A stretch of DNA of 64,000 bases, from positions 1,674,001 to 1,738,000 of the forward strand of contig CAVNZM010000008.1 of NCBI GenBank assembly GCA_963693365.1, given 5' to 3'. Position 1 is the stretch's first letter; every line of letters starts with the position of its first letter. This DNA is from Amoebidium appalachense (taxonomy: Eukaryota; Ichthyosporea). The position numbers and the translations under genes are program-made. A model generated the notes under the pieces. That model saw only the letters and a program-made list of their open reading frames with translations, was not told the DNA's origin and searched no databases. Positions 1-11,284 of the stretch are shown piece after piece.

Positions 1-1008
1 GGACCCAGGCGGGAGGGGACCACCCTTAGGTTTGCGGCCGTTGGCACGGTTGCCCCCCTTGCACATGGCGGTAGTGTGACTGGTAGACAGTGGGTGGTTG
101 ACGCAGGAACCCTTGGGGTAGGTGCTGGCACGGTTGTTGCCAGAGTTGCTGTGTTGGCCGTTGCCGTTGGGGCACTGAGACTTGATGTGGCCTGGTTTGC
201 CGCAGCCGTGGCAGATGACAGGTTGAGGAGCCCGTGTGGTGAAGGCGGCCGGCCCGGAGCTGGTAGTCACACGTGCACGTGGGTGGCTGGTCTCATATGC
301 CCGTAGCTGTTGGAGGAGGCCCATCACGGTAGGCTTGGGTGTCATCTTGTAGGCAATTACAGGCATTTCGTAGTAAGGCACCTTGCCGAGGTCGTTGGTG
401 AGCTTGGTCAGCACTTGAGCATCACCAATTTGTGTGCCGTAATCGGCCAGGCGCCGCACGTAGCCGCGGAGTTTCATGGCGTATTTCGTCGCGGTGTCCG
501 TAGGTTCAGGCGTAGAATTCATGTACAGCCCGATAAGGTCGTACTGATTGGCCTCAGATTGCTCCAGGTAGTGGGCAGATAGGGCCGACCATATCTCCGC
601 AGGTGTGGTGGTGCGTGTTAACCCTAGGATACAACGCACGTCAACCGAGAGTGCTTGCCACAGGTAGGAACGGGCAGTGTCGACCTGTTCACGGGTAGCC
701 GGGTGCTCCGTACTGGGCGCGATGGTGTGGAGAAGACCAGCACCAGAAAGCTGGACATACATGGTTTCGGCCCATGTGTGGTAGTCCGTGCCTGAATCAT
801 TATCAATGCCAGTGAAGAGAGGGATGTCGACCTTGAACTTGATGGAATCATTACGTGAGGGGCCCATAACCCTGTTGGACATTGTGTTCATAGAAGCTAG
901 TTCTAGTGCACGTTGTTCCTTCTGTAAGTCAGAAATGATTGCATCTTGTGAGGCCAACCTCTGCTCCAGTAGTTGGACTAGTTGCTGCAACTGTAAGTTG
1001 TCAGACAT
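1..1008 (-). CDS. Ty1/copia-type Gag, 3' part beyond left edge
   Basis: The minus strand is open from an ATG at 1008-1006 to the window edge (about 336 codons seen). The protein starts MSDNLQLQQLVQLLEQRLAS and has an N-terminal helical stretch. A Gag-like body follows (TWAETMYVQLSGAGLL, then EIWSALSAHYLEQSEANQYD), as in the UBN2/retrotran_gag families of copia elements. A CCHC zinc knuckle, CHGCGKPGHIKSQC, lies near residue 275 and marks the RNA-binding nucleocapsid part. A basic, glycine- and asparagine-rich tail runs off the edge. No stop or frameshift is visible. The ATG lies about 30 bp inside the adjacent LTR, as expected for a 5' leader. Protease and polymerase would lie to the left, outside the window. 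I am confident it is retroelement Gag; the copia assignment rests on the Gag style and the TGTTGG-starting LTR. Confidence 0.85.
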   Translation of the reverse strand, partial: MSDNLQLQQLVQLLEQRLASQDAIISDLQKEQRALELASMNTMSNRVMGPSRNDSIKFKVDIPLFTGIDNDSGTDYHTWAETMYVQLSGAGLLHTIAPSTEHPATREQVDTARSYLWQALSVDVRCILGLTRTTTPAEIWSALSAHYLEQSEANQYDLIGLYMNSTPEPTDTATKYAMKLRGYVRRLADYGTQIGDAQVLTKLTNDLGKVPYYEMPVIAYKMTPKPTVMGLLQQLRAYETSHPRARVTTSSGPAAFTTRAPQPVICHGCGKPGHIKSQCPNGNGQHSNSGNNRASTYPKGSCVNHPLSTSHTTAMCKGGNRANGRKPKGGPLPPGS

Positions 1009-1040
1009 AGTGTCGTGTATGATGGGTAACTAGTCTATGT

Positions 1041-1651
1041 GTTTTGTGCACTGGAAACGACAGTAGAAAAGTGTAAATCAAACGTTCTGCTTCCCATGTT
1101 TGTGACATGGGAGGCACTGCTTTATATAGTCGTTGGCCACCTCATGGTGGCCTCGTGTGCACCCTGGTGGTGGGCCATGTACAGCATGGCCGAAAAGAGA
1201 GCACAATGAAAACAAGTCGTTAAAGATATAAAAGTTAACTGTGCACGTTGAGTGGCTAGTTAACTTGCACTAAAGCACACAAATAAATGTGTTTAACACA
1301 CCAATTGCAGTTAAACGTAAATCTTGCTTCACACAACTAAAAATATTCTGAGAATATCCGGGAATAAAGCACACTACCACTCTAAGAATAGAATCCTGTG
1401 GCAAATATAGACATGACATCATCTGAACCGGGAATATTAATTAATGAGCACAATTAGCACGTTGCTAGTGAAGCTCGTCATTGGTACAGTTTTGGCTCAA
1501 ACATATAACTACCATATATGAATATGACCGTAAACAAAAGCTCTATGCACTCGAGTGAGTGTTGAAACAGTTATTCAATTGCTCAGAAACTTTCTCTAAC
1601 AGACATTGCTAGCCGGGAGTACCAGTGTACTTCCTCTTTTTTGTTCCAACA
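1041..1651 (-). mobile_element. 5' LTR of the left-edge copia element
   Basis: Read on the minus strand, the LTR begins TGTTGGAACAAAAAAG at 1651 and ends near ...CAAAACA at about 1041, just before the Gag leader, so the ends are TGTT...AACA. A TATA box (TATATAAA, minus, 1128-1121) lies about 90 bp before the inner end, which fits the LTR promoter. Only one LTR is in view, so the inner boundary is uncertain by a few bases. The outer end abuts GGGCCTTGATCC at 1652, which is internal LTR sequence of another element, showing that this element was inserted there. Confidence 0.7.
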
Positions 1652-1844
1652 GGGCCTTGATCCGAAACCTGGGGGCTATATAAGAAAGCCGTCCCAGTAC
1701 GGGGATCACATCAGTGAAGTCTGAGACAGACTGAGTCGGCCCATAGTAAAAGCAACCTGGCCGCGTGTGCCTTTCTACCCGTTCTCTGTCTTTATTTTGA
1801 TTCAGTTGTACTCTGCCTTATCCTAACTAGTCCAACTGTTTACA
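1652..1844 (+). repeat. 5' LTR remnant (R/U5 part)
   Basis: It begins at GGGCCTTGATCC and ends CAACTGTTTACA. It holds a TATA box, TATATAAG, at 1677-1684. The following TTGGCGACCGCGC at 1845 sits where a primer-binding site should be. It matches 4715-4907 end to end in length (193 bp each). Confidence 0.85.
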
Positions 1845-4427
1845 TTGGCGACCGCGCAGTTCAAGAATCTCGCATCCTTCGAATCTCACATCTTTCAATC
1901 AGTTCAAGAATCTCACATCTTTCAATCAGCTCAAGAATCTCCCATGGCCGATCACAATCCTTTTTACCCCGATGATAGGCACATCTTTCCTTGTCCGGCT
2001 TAGAATATATACACCTACAAGTTTGAAGTGGCCAGCCCACCTACACGGAAAGAATTGAAAGCATGTAAAACTTCTTTTGCTACGACACATCAAAAATGTG
2101 AAGAAAAACGAATACACAACGAAACAACGAATACACGAACAAACGAATAAAGAATTGCTAACGAAGCAATGAACCAACGAAAAACGAACCATCACGAATA
2201 CACAACGAAATAAAGAATTCACGACAAGCGAATGCATAGAGGAAATACAAAATGAATGCAACACAAAACAAAACAAAGTAACGAAGTTATCAAACGACAA
2301 AAAACGAAAAACGGAAGCAAAATGAAATGGAAATACGAAAATGAAAGAACGAATGCACAACACTGCTTGGGTTGCAATGCACACAGCCCCCTCTATGTTA
2401 CGAAGAAAAGAAAACCGTTGCCCTTGCGTGCATTGCGCTATTGCACACTGTCATCGTGTCCATGCCACCGCATGCACGTCCACACTCGCAAGCCAGATGC
2501 ACGGCCACTTTCAGCACGAATGCATTTAAAGAAGAAGATAGTCGCTGTTCCTATAGCATTGAGGACATAAGATCTTATGAAAGTAGTGTTGCATGCATGC
2601 TTCGAATCCCTTGCTGTTGTCGAATACAGCATGCCCCATAGTTTAGCGCACAGGATGCACAACATGCGCATGAATGTATGCTGGCATGCCTAAACACATT
2701 ACGAACATATGCCTCATGTATGGCCCTTCCTGGTGCCATGCCCAAACGAATTTGCACTCTTGGTGCACAGAAGGCATGTTGTTAATAAAGTCGATGCAGA
2801 ACTTTTGTTCGTGCATGTGAAAGACAAACGAAGGTGTGGGGTACGAATTTAATGGTACTTGCCAGTCTGTGGCAATACTGTAACATACGAATTACACTGT
2901 CAAGCCTTGCACTAGCTGCCGGCACACCCCCACCAGAACAAAAGAATGTGGTATGGGCACCGTTCCCTCACAACCCCAGCATACAGTGTCAGTATTTTGG
3001 CTGGAAGCCTTTCAGTTTCGAATTACGAATACCCTCCTTCACTACTGAAGAAAGTGACGTGGAAGACGAATACGAATACGAATGCAAGGTGTTGTTGACT
3101 AACACATCGGACCATCATGTGTATTTAGGCTTTGGTACGGAGATGACCATGTTATTCCCTTGCAATATGATGACACTGTAACAATTTAGCACGTGCATAC
3201 CCCACCAATGGGCACATGCGGGAGACAACCCCACAAGCTGCCTTATTGGGCACCTCTGCTAAAACGAATATTCTTCTCACGAAGGAACAGAAGAATGCCA
3301 CGAACACGAACCACACACTCACCAGGCAGCTACTTACATCTAATGTATGTAAGAAGTAGGGTGTGTGAACGGGGTAACTTCATGAACACCAACACGAAAG
3401 AAAGCACAGCACAAAGCAGTTCCACGAATACGAATGGTTTTGGTATTCCACACAACGAACAGAACCTACAGTAGGGCCACCTACAAATGAAGCAGAGGAT
3501 GGGGCACCATCCAGACCTGCACTGGAGGATATGAAAACACGAAGCGCGCTCACGAAGTTGCTTACAAAAGAAAGGGCGACTGCGACGACTTTTCTTTTTA
3601 GGCCAAGCCTCCAGAAGAATGTATTATGCCTGGAATCCCCCTGCTCAACGAAAATGGCTGGCAAATGGGATACGAAAACTGCTCACGAATGGAAGCATGT
3701 GTTTTCTGAAGAAGGCTTGCTTTGCCTACCCTCTTCTTATGAATTATGAACCGGGTTTTTACTGGTTCTGACGGGTGATATATTTCTTTATGTCGCCCAA
3801 CGAAGAACACTTGGGCATTTTTATTCATGTTTTTCCCAGCTCCGATGATGCAGAGTTAAAGCTGAAAGGAAAGAAGTGCTATTTGTTCATGAAAGAAGCG
3901 GCTTTTCCGGCCATGGTGACTCGCCTTACAGTCTTATGGTAGAACCGGGATAAGGAGCAGTGGCTAAGCCTTGAAGCTATCCACCACTACCTGAGCTACG
4001 AAGTGACCTAAGGCTCGAGTTATATTCATTATCGAATGTTTGGTATGATCATTCATCCACACAACCAAATTACTCGCAATTGAAAACGAATCTGCGGGAG
4101 TATCCTAAAAAGGAAAAATTCCCAAAAAGGAAAATACTACTTCTACAGAAAAGCCAAGCACAGAGACGAAGGCTTAGCGAATTATTCGCACGCACACTCT
4201 GCAACAATCTTCGCCACGAAAATGAAATCACAGAAGAATGCTGCATGAATTTACGTTTTGGCAAATGAAGAAGTGCTCATAGACGTGCACAACTCTATTC
4301 AACCGTCCTTGCTCTGTTCTGCCCAGCAGCTCGGCGCACAAGAATTCTCGCTGAAGGTTGTTTATCGCCTCTCAGCCTGGTGGTTTGCTTGTCTAACGAC
4401 ACCACCAGGCTCCCGACAAGGGGGGAG
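1845..4427 (+). other. internal region of the non-autonomous LTR element, no clear gene
   Basis: This AT-rich stretch is loaded with the word ACGAA/CGAAT (for example AACGAATACACGAAC near 2125-2145 and GACGAATACGAATACGAATG near 3065). The longest plus ORF, 2834-3181 (115 codons), is acidic in the middle (EESDVEDEYEYE) and resembles nothing I know. Other ORFs are shorter than 155 codons and overlap on both strands. A polypurine tract, ACAAGGGGGGAG, directly precedes the 3' LTR. Confidence 0.6.
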
Positions 4428-4907
4428 TGTAAACAACTGTACACATGAACTGTACATGTTTACTAAAGAATGTGATCTACTAGCACACGATTCGTGCTTT
4501 GTCATGAATATCACATAAATATTATGTCCGCACCAATAGGACTCACTCTGACCTAAGAATTGAACCATATATGGTTCTTCAGCTGCATACCACATAAACG
4601 AAGTGAACCAATAAGAGGTTTGCATAAATAGGACAAAGGTCTGACTGGCTCGGACCGCACCAGAATCACGAATGGCATGTTGCCACCCGCGCTGGCCGCG
4701 GATGAACCAATCCTGGGCCTTGATCCGAAACCTGGGGGCTATATAAGAAAGCCGTCCCAGTACGGGGATCACATCAGTGAAGTCTGAGACAGACTGAGTC
4801 GGCCCATAGTAAAAGCAACCTGGCCGCGTGTGCCTTTCTACCCGTTCTCTGTCTTTATTTTGATTCAGTTGTACTCTGCCTTATCCTAACTAGTCCAACT
4901 GTTTACA
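4428..4907 (+). repeat. 3' LTR (480 bp) of the non-autonomous element
   Basis: The terminal inverted repeat TGTAAAC...GTTTACA defines both ends. A TATA box, TATATAAG, at 4740-4747 lies about 168 bp before the 3' end, consistent with a U3-R-U5 layout. The C-run starting at 4908 belongs to the flank. Confidence 0.9.
4740..4747 (+). promoter_or_regulatory. LTR TATA box
   Basis: TATATAAG sits in the sequence CTGGGGGCTATATAAGAAAG and is shared exactly with 1677-1684. RNA start is expected about 25-30 bp downstream. In the 3' LTR it could drive transcription rightward into the recombinase remnant. Confidence 0.5.
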
Positions 4908-4919
4908 CCCCCCCCAGAT

Positions 4920-5906
4920 CTCCCGTTCCGGAGCAACACTGGCAGATTGGCCCCCCACTTTGCTCCGGCCGAGCTGCTTCGAGCCACCACTACCCTGCAG
5001 GAATGCCAGGCCCTGAGTCTCAACCTCGACTCTCGGGCCTTTTACTCCCGGGTGCAAAAAGTGTTCATCGATTTCTGTGTGGCATCTCGGCTGCAATCCT
5101 CCTCCGGGTCCTCCCTCCCGGCCTCCCCACACACCGTGCAACTTTTTCTCGCCTGGTGTGCCCAACGAGGGGTACAGGCCTCTTCCTTAACCGGCTACAA
5201 TTCGGCCATCACCAGGCTCCACCTCGACATGGGCCTCCCTGCTCCCTACCCCCACGACAAGTCTCTGGCCTGGTTCCTACGGGGGGTGGGCCGATGGCAG
5301 CTTTCTCACAACATCCGACCCCGCTCATCCACCAGGGAACCCCCTCCTCCCCTCCCACCTCCACCTACTCCATGGCCAGTGCCCCACCCAGGCCTCCTCA
5401 AGACCCTGACTTCTTTCGACCCGTCCCGTCACGTTAAACGGAAGGACGTGACCTTCAGCTACACCCCCACCGGTACTTTGTCCCATGCCACCCTCCACCT
5501 GCCAACCTCTAAGATGGATGTACAGGCCCGAGGTGTCAACGTCACCCTAGCTGCCCTGCCCCTCACCCACTTCTCCCCAGCCCATCTCCTCCGGCAGTTC
5601 CTGGATACAACGTCCGGTCAACCCGACGACCCCCTCTTCAGTCTCGGTGGCATCCCCTACACCAAGAGTGCTTTCTCTGCCGATTTCCGTGCCCTCCTCT
5701 CCCGGGCAGGCCTCTCACCCTCCCGGTTTGCCGGACACAGCCTCCGCATCGGGGGGGCCACAGCACTGGCTGAGGCCGGGGTCGACGACTCCCGCATCAA
5801 ACAACTCGGCAGGTGGTCCTCCGACTGTTTCCTGATCTATACCCGACTTCGTCCGGCCTCCATTGCTGCCACCACCACACGTGTATTCGCCTCTATTCTT
5901 AAGTGA
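4920..5906 (+). pseudogene. tyrosine recombinase of DIRS/Crypton-type mobile element, 5'-truncated and catalytically incomplete
   Basis: A reading frame of about 329 codons runs to the TGA at 5904-5906 and is open upstream into the C-run next to the LTR, with no ATG at its start, so the N-terminus is probably missing. The N-terminal part is a helical core-binding domain (LRATTTLQECQALSL...). The C-terminal part has the catalytic signatures of eukaryotic tyrosine recombinases: a beta-hairpin lysine (LPTSKMDVQARG), HSLRIGGATALAEAG (H-x-x-R), LGRWSSD, and the nucleophile in CFLIYTR. The segment that should carry the first catalytic arginine (FLRxxE before FDPSRH) is absent: LLK is joined directly to TLTSFDPSRH. 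This suggests an internal deletion and loss of activity. These enzymes integrate circular element DNA by strand exchange. No reverse transcriptase is nearby, so DIRS versus Crypton cannot be decided. Confidence 0.8.
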
Positions 5907-5934
5907 AACCTTTGGAGCAAGCATACTGCTCTCG

Positions 5935-6023
5935 TGCCGTGGTTTACAACCATTGCAGGTTCACTTTCGTCCAAGGGGATGTCCCCCTAGAGGCAACACA
6001 CGTCCCGGAGTAGTTTTCATAGA
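5935..6023 (+). repeat. 89-bp dispersed direct repeat, copy 1
   Basis: It runs from TGCCGTGGTTTACAACC to GTAGTTTTCATAGA and recurs in the same orientation at 21640-21728 with a single visible change (CCCCCTAGAGG versus CCCCCAAGAGG). The two copies are 15.7 kb apart. Confidence 0.85.
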
Positions 6024-6189
6024 GGTTTTATTTGTGGAAATTATTGACATAAATATTTTTCTGGGTAAACACGTAGGATGGGTGTTCGATACCAACATAA
6101 CCATGTAGGCTTCATTTCGTGTTTTAGCAGTTAGCGGTTGGCTGCCCGCACACGGGCACCTATTAGCCAACCAAAACATCAGATACCAC

Positions 6190-6290
6190 AGATCACTAGA
6201 CCGAGTTATGATTGGCTCGGATCAGATTTCACATATCACTAGATCGATTTTTGATTGGCTCAGATCGGTAGGCTTAGGTATATAAGCACG
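6190..6290 (+). promoter_or_regulatory. candidate RNA polymerase II promoter with two CCAAT-type repeats
   Basis: A unit of about 45 bp is present twice (ATCACTAGAccgag...GATTGGCTCGGATC and ATCACTAGAtcgat...GATTGGCTCAGATC). Each unit carries ATTGG, the reverse CCAAT word. TATATAAG follows at 6279-6286. The arrangement is typical of a core promoter directed rightward. The first ORF downstream is the 128-codon frame at 6722-7108; no other gene is seen. Confidence 0.45.
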
Positions 6291-6314
6291 ACAGTTTTTA
6301 GCAGATCAGCAAGC

Positions 6315-6343
6315 AGGAGGTTGCAAGCTACTTTTGGGTTTTG
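6315..6343 (+). repeat. 28/29-bp repeat shared (inverted) with 21421-21448
   Basis: AGGAGGTTGCAAGCTACTTT followed by TGGGTTTT is present here on the plus strand and on the minus strand at 21421-21448. Together with the 89-bp repeat it ties the sequence downstream of the recombinase to the sequence downstream of the DUF7869-like remnant. Confidence 0.7.
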
Positions 6344-6707
6344 AGACCTTTAGTGAAAATTTGTCGGTTTTTCCACATACATTTTGGGGAAATCTATTTC
6401 TTTTTTAATCAATAGAACTAGATCTTAAACTAGAAATGTGCAGGCTTTAGACCCTCTCGCTTTTGAACTAAAACAATTTTTTTAAAAGTCATATATCTCG
6501 ACTCCGCTGGTGTTGCTAAAACATGCCTGGTTTTTCGTGTTTGCATGGTGTAATGGGCCTGTAACAGGGCCAGTCACTTGAGACAGAATTGTTGTAGAAT
6601 TTATTTTATTGTGAGGTCATTCGGCTCATTGAGGCCCGGCTTTATGTTTAAAAAGGCAAAGCCAGAATAACAAACATCCCGACTTGCTTTGAAGATTTAA
6701 AGATTAC

Positions 6708-6879
6708 CCGTTCGGTGACGTATGCCTGCTGTGAATATGCCACCAGGGTCTTTGAACTTACATAACAGTAACTATGTACACGTATATGTCTTGTCTCCTG
6801 CTCAGAATCTTGACGGCCTACATCATTACAGAATACAAATAAAAAAAGATCAACACAGCAGGCATACGTCACCGAACGG
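6708..6879. repeat. 26-bp perfect inverted repeat enclosing 120 bp (MITE-like foldback)
   Basis: CCGTTCGGTGACGTATGCCT followed by GCTGTG at 6708-6733 is matched exactly in reverse complement at 6854-6879. The 172-bp unit contains the first copy of the 121-bp duplication. No target-site duplication is obvious at the flanks. Confidence 0.85.
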
Positions 6880-7108
6880 ATGCTATCAGCATAACCTTTA
6901 CTCACTATATCAAGTATCTTCAGAATGCAAAGTCTCATTTGTCATAACAAATTATACAGCTATTTACAATGAAAATGCCACCAGGGTCTTTGAACTTACA
7001 TCACAGAACGATGCACACGTATATGTCATGTCTGCTGCTCAGAATCTTGACGGTCTACATCATTACAGAATACAATTCAAAAAAGATCAACACAGGAGTG
7101 AAACTTAG
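6722..7108 (+). CDS. small hypothetical ORF with internal duplication
   Basis: This 128-codon frame spans both copies of a ~121-bp direct repeat (6737-6858 and 6975-7095), so the protein repeats the motif AQNLDGLHHYRIQ(I/F)KKDQH. It lies about 430 bp downstream of the promoter-like sequence at 6190-6290. I recognise no domain. Codon use is unlike the GC-rich cellular genes, and the frame may only reflect the DNA duplication. It is reported because promoter, duplication and frame coincide. Confidence 0.25.
   Translation: MPAVNMPPGSLNLHNSNYVHVYVLSPAQNLDGLHHYRIQIKKDQHSRHTSPNGCYQHNLYSLYQVSSECKVSFVITNYTAIYNENATRVFELTSQNDAHVYVMSAAQNLDGLHHYRIQFKKDQHRSET
6737..6858 (+). repeat. 121-bp direct repeat, copy 1 (copy 2 at 6975-7095)
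   Basis: Both copies run from ATGCCACCAGGGTCTTTGAA to AAAAAGATCAACACAG with about 10 differences. Copy 1 is wrapped in the 26-bp inverted repeat; copy 2 is not. Confidence 0.85.
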
Positions 7109-7292
7109 GGAGTACAAAGCAGCTTTCAAACCCGACAACATCACGACGTTCCATGGCTGCTGCTTCAATCACCGTGCCAGTTCCCGAGCAGAGTGACAAC
7201 ACTTCCCTGTTCGGTGGGCAGTGCCTGCGAACAAGTGCCCGTTCCACGTTCACGGGTTTCTGTGGAGGGAAAGGAGGAGAGTAATTAGACAA
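7077..7292 (-). pseudogene. DNA methyltransferase-like fragment (N4/N6 class, motif I)
   Basis: A 71-codon minus-strand frame reads QKPVNVERALVRRH followed by VLSLCSGTGTVIEAAAMERR and DVVGFE. This matches the layout of DNA N4/N6-amino methyltransferases around the SAM-binding motif I: a KP...L.R helix, then the equivalent of VLDPFxGSGTT, then AA...GR..xGxE. The usual aspartate after VL is serine here. No DPPY motif and no target-recognition part are visible, and the frame stops inside a duplicated sequence, so this is a relic or a single exon. Its neighbours are a tyrosine recombinase on the left and palindrome clusters on the right. The family call is inference from motif shape. Confidence 0.5.
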
Positions 7293-7319
7293 TGGGCCGG
7301 GCTCACGCTCGAATGGACT

Positions 7320-7561
7320 TGGGTGCTAACATTTCTAGTGACGACTAGAAAGTGGAATGATTTGAAAGCTGAGGGCTTACAAGTGAGATGAATTGAGCGC
7401 TGATTTTTCTAGTTGTAACTAGAAATGTCGTCACTGTTGTCTGGAGGTTAGGATTTCTAGTTGAAACCAGAAGATGACGTCATTATGACGTCATCTTAAA
7501 CGATTGTCTGGAGGTTAGCATTTCTAGTCTGAAACTAGAACATGACGTGATTCTGACGTCA
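7320..7561. repeat. cluster of TTTCTAGTT/AACTAGAAA palindromes with CRE sites
   Basis: Four ~20-bp palindromes lie at 7332-7351, 7406-7425 (perfect, TTTCTAGTTGTAACTAGAAA), 7454-7473 (imperfect) and 7521-7540. Two share the spacer GTCTGGAGGTTAG. Palindromic TGACGTCA (CRE/bZIP) words occur at 7475-7482, 7486-7493 and 7554-7561. A second cluster of the same words is at 20371-20509. Confidence 0.8.
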
Positions 7562-8230
<669 letters not shown>

Positions 8231-8443
8231 TCACCAAATATTTCCTTTTTTTATTTGGTGTGTATGTGTTGGAGGGGAGGGGAGGGAGGGCGGGGGGACG
8301 TGTGCACATGCACACATAGTGTGTCCGAGGGCATGTGCAGTGTGTGTGTGTTTGCATGTGGTAGGGGAGCATATTGAGGTGTAAATGTACATAAGAGGAG
8401 GGCAAGCAAGCAGGAGTCTGACAAGGAGGAGGGGAGGCCATGG

Positions 8444-8517
<74 letters not shown>

Positions 8518-8892
8518 GGGGGGGTGTTACACTTGAGAATTGTATGATGGGGTGACAGGTGGCACGGAATGGGGTAGTGGTTTCAAAGAAAGAATGCAAT
8601 GATTGGGTGGGTATTGTATCATGTGTAGGGGGATGATAGATGATAGCCTGATGTGGACGCCTTATGGGGGATAAAGAGGGCAGGTGATCGTCGGGGCAAA
8701 GCAGCAATATATTGGGGGGGGGGGGGGGGGGGGGGGCACTTTGCCATCAAGTATAAGTAAGGGCTCCAGGAAGAAAAGGTGTTTTTTTCCCGCTTTGTTT
8801 TGTTTTGTTTTCTTTTGGTGGGGGTGTGGGGGTGGGAATGGGGGTAGAGGGAGGTGTGTGGGTGTGTGTGTGTGCATGTGTGTGTGTGGTGT

Positions 8893-8949
<57 letters not shown>

Positions 8950-8959
8950 GGGACACACA

Positions 8960-8960
<1 letters not shown>
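8231..8960. repeat. G-rich low-complexity stretch with poly-T/poly-G junctions
   Basis: A T-run (about 8458-8484) passes directly into a G-run (8485-8516). Further G-runs lie at about 8716-8736 and 8894-8948; the last is nearly 60 bp. No gene is visible. Confidence 0.9.
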
Positions 8961-10160
<1,200 letters not shown>

Positions 10161-10641
10161 AAAACGAAAAGAAAGTCTAGAGAGTGCAGAAGCAAAAATG
10201 TACCTCATTTATAGATCCATGGGCACAGCTCGAACTTCGTCTGCTGAAGTGCCGTTCTTAAGGTTGCCGGTAGCTGCAGTGGTAAAAGACAGGCCACGAT
10301 GAGTACCGAGTATACGTCTTCGAAAGGAGGGAAAGGGGAGAGGGGGGGGGTAGGATGGATTACACAGTACACAGTGATGGTATGAGAACCATTGAACAAA
10401 TTGGGGGGGGGGGGGTATCACAGTCCCCCCCCCCCCCCCAGGCTCTCTCTCTCGCTTATCCCGACCCTCTGTATCCCTCTGTATCCCTCTCTCTCTCTCC
10501 TCCCCCCCCCCCCCTCTCCCTCCCTCCCAATCTCCCTCCCTCCCTCCCACCCCCCCAGTGCCCCTCTTATCCCCTCTCTCTCCCCCCCCCTCCCCTCCCC
10601 TCGAGTCTCTCTCTCTCCCTCCATCTCCCTCCCCCCCCCCC

Positions 10642-10694
<53 letters not shown>

Positions 10695-11284
10695 CGTGCG
10701 TGCGTGCGTGCGTGCGTGTGTGCGTGCGTGCGTGCGTGCGTGCGTGTGTGTGTGTGTGTTTGTGTGTGTGGTGATCCCTCTCTCTTTCTCTTTCCGAGCC
10801 TCATCTCTCTCTTTCTCTCTCTCTCTCTCCCCCCCCCCCCCCCCCCCCCCCCCCAAACACACACACCCCTCTGCCCCTCCTCCACCCCCTCCTGAAAGGG
10901 GGTGGGGGGAAGGAAAGATTTAAGAGGCGAAGAAGTTGAGAAAGCGGGGGGGGGGGGGGGGGGGGGGGATGGGGCACATACTGACAAGAAGGAACAAGGG
11001 AAACACGATGGGGTGAGAACGGGAGAGGGCAGGGAGGCTATACGTCAGGCAGGGGAGGTGTGAGGGAGAGAGGGGGGGGGGGGGGGGGTTGGGGGGTTGG
11101 GTTTGGATGTGTTATATAGCACACAGTGATGATGGTACGAAAACTATGGAACACACACAACACATAGAAGATAGGCCGCAGTAACAATGGGGTCGAAGCC
11201 CACATACACCCAGCCTGGAAAAGGAAGGGGGGGGGGGGGGGGGGGGGGGGTAACTGAGAGAAGATGATATCAAAAAGGGGGCCA
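10161..11284. repeat. mixed low-complexity DNA with short duplicated spacers
   Basis: (CT)n, (GT)n, (GTGC)n, C-runs and G-runs alternate. A ~45-bp spacer (ACACAGTGATGGTA-like) occurs at about 10354-10398 and again, diverged, at 11107-11152. No gene is seen. Confidence 0.85.

Larger units (their letters stand above)
1652..4907 (+). mobile_element. non-autonomous LTR retrotransposon
   Basis: A 193-bp sequence at 1652-1844 recurs at 4715-4907 with no differences that I can see. The right copy is part of a full 480-bp LTR that starts TGTAAAC at 4428 after the purine tract ACAAGGGGGGAG and ends GTTTACA. The left copy is the 3' part of the 5' LTR; its 5' part is cut off by the left-edge copia insertion. 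The internal 2.58 kb contains no ORF with recognisable Gag, protease, integrase or reverse transcriptase, so the element probably moves with proteins supplied in trans. Which superfamily it parasitises cannot be said. Confidence 0.8.

Noticed and set aside
76-1033. Plus-strand ORFs at the left edge
   Set aside because: They lie antisense to the Gag frame, which has a zinc knuckle and an LTR in the right place.
4908-5906. Recombinase as part of a complete DIRS retrotransposon
   Set aside because: No DIRS-type reverse transcriptase or RNase H is found within several kb on either side.
7406-7425. TTTCTAG palindromes as heat-shock elements
   Set aside because: The TTC and GAA parts are not spaced as the nGAAnnTTCn units require.
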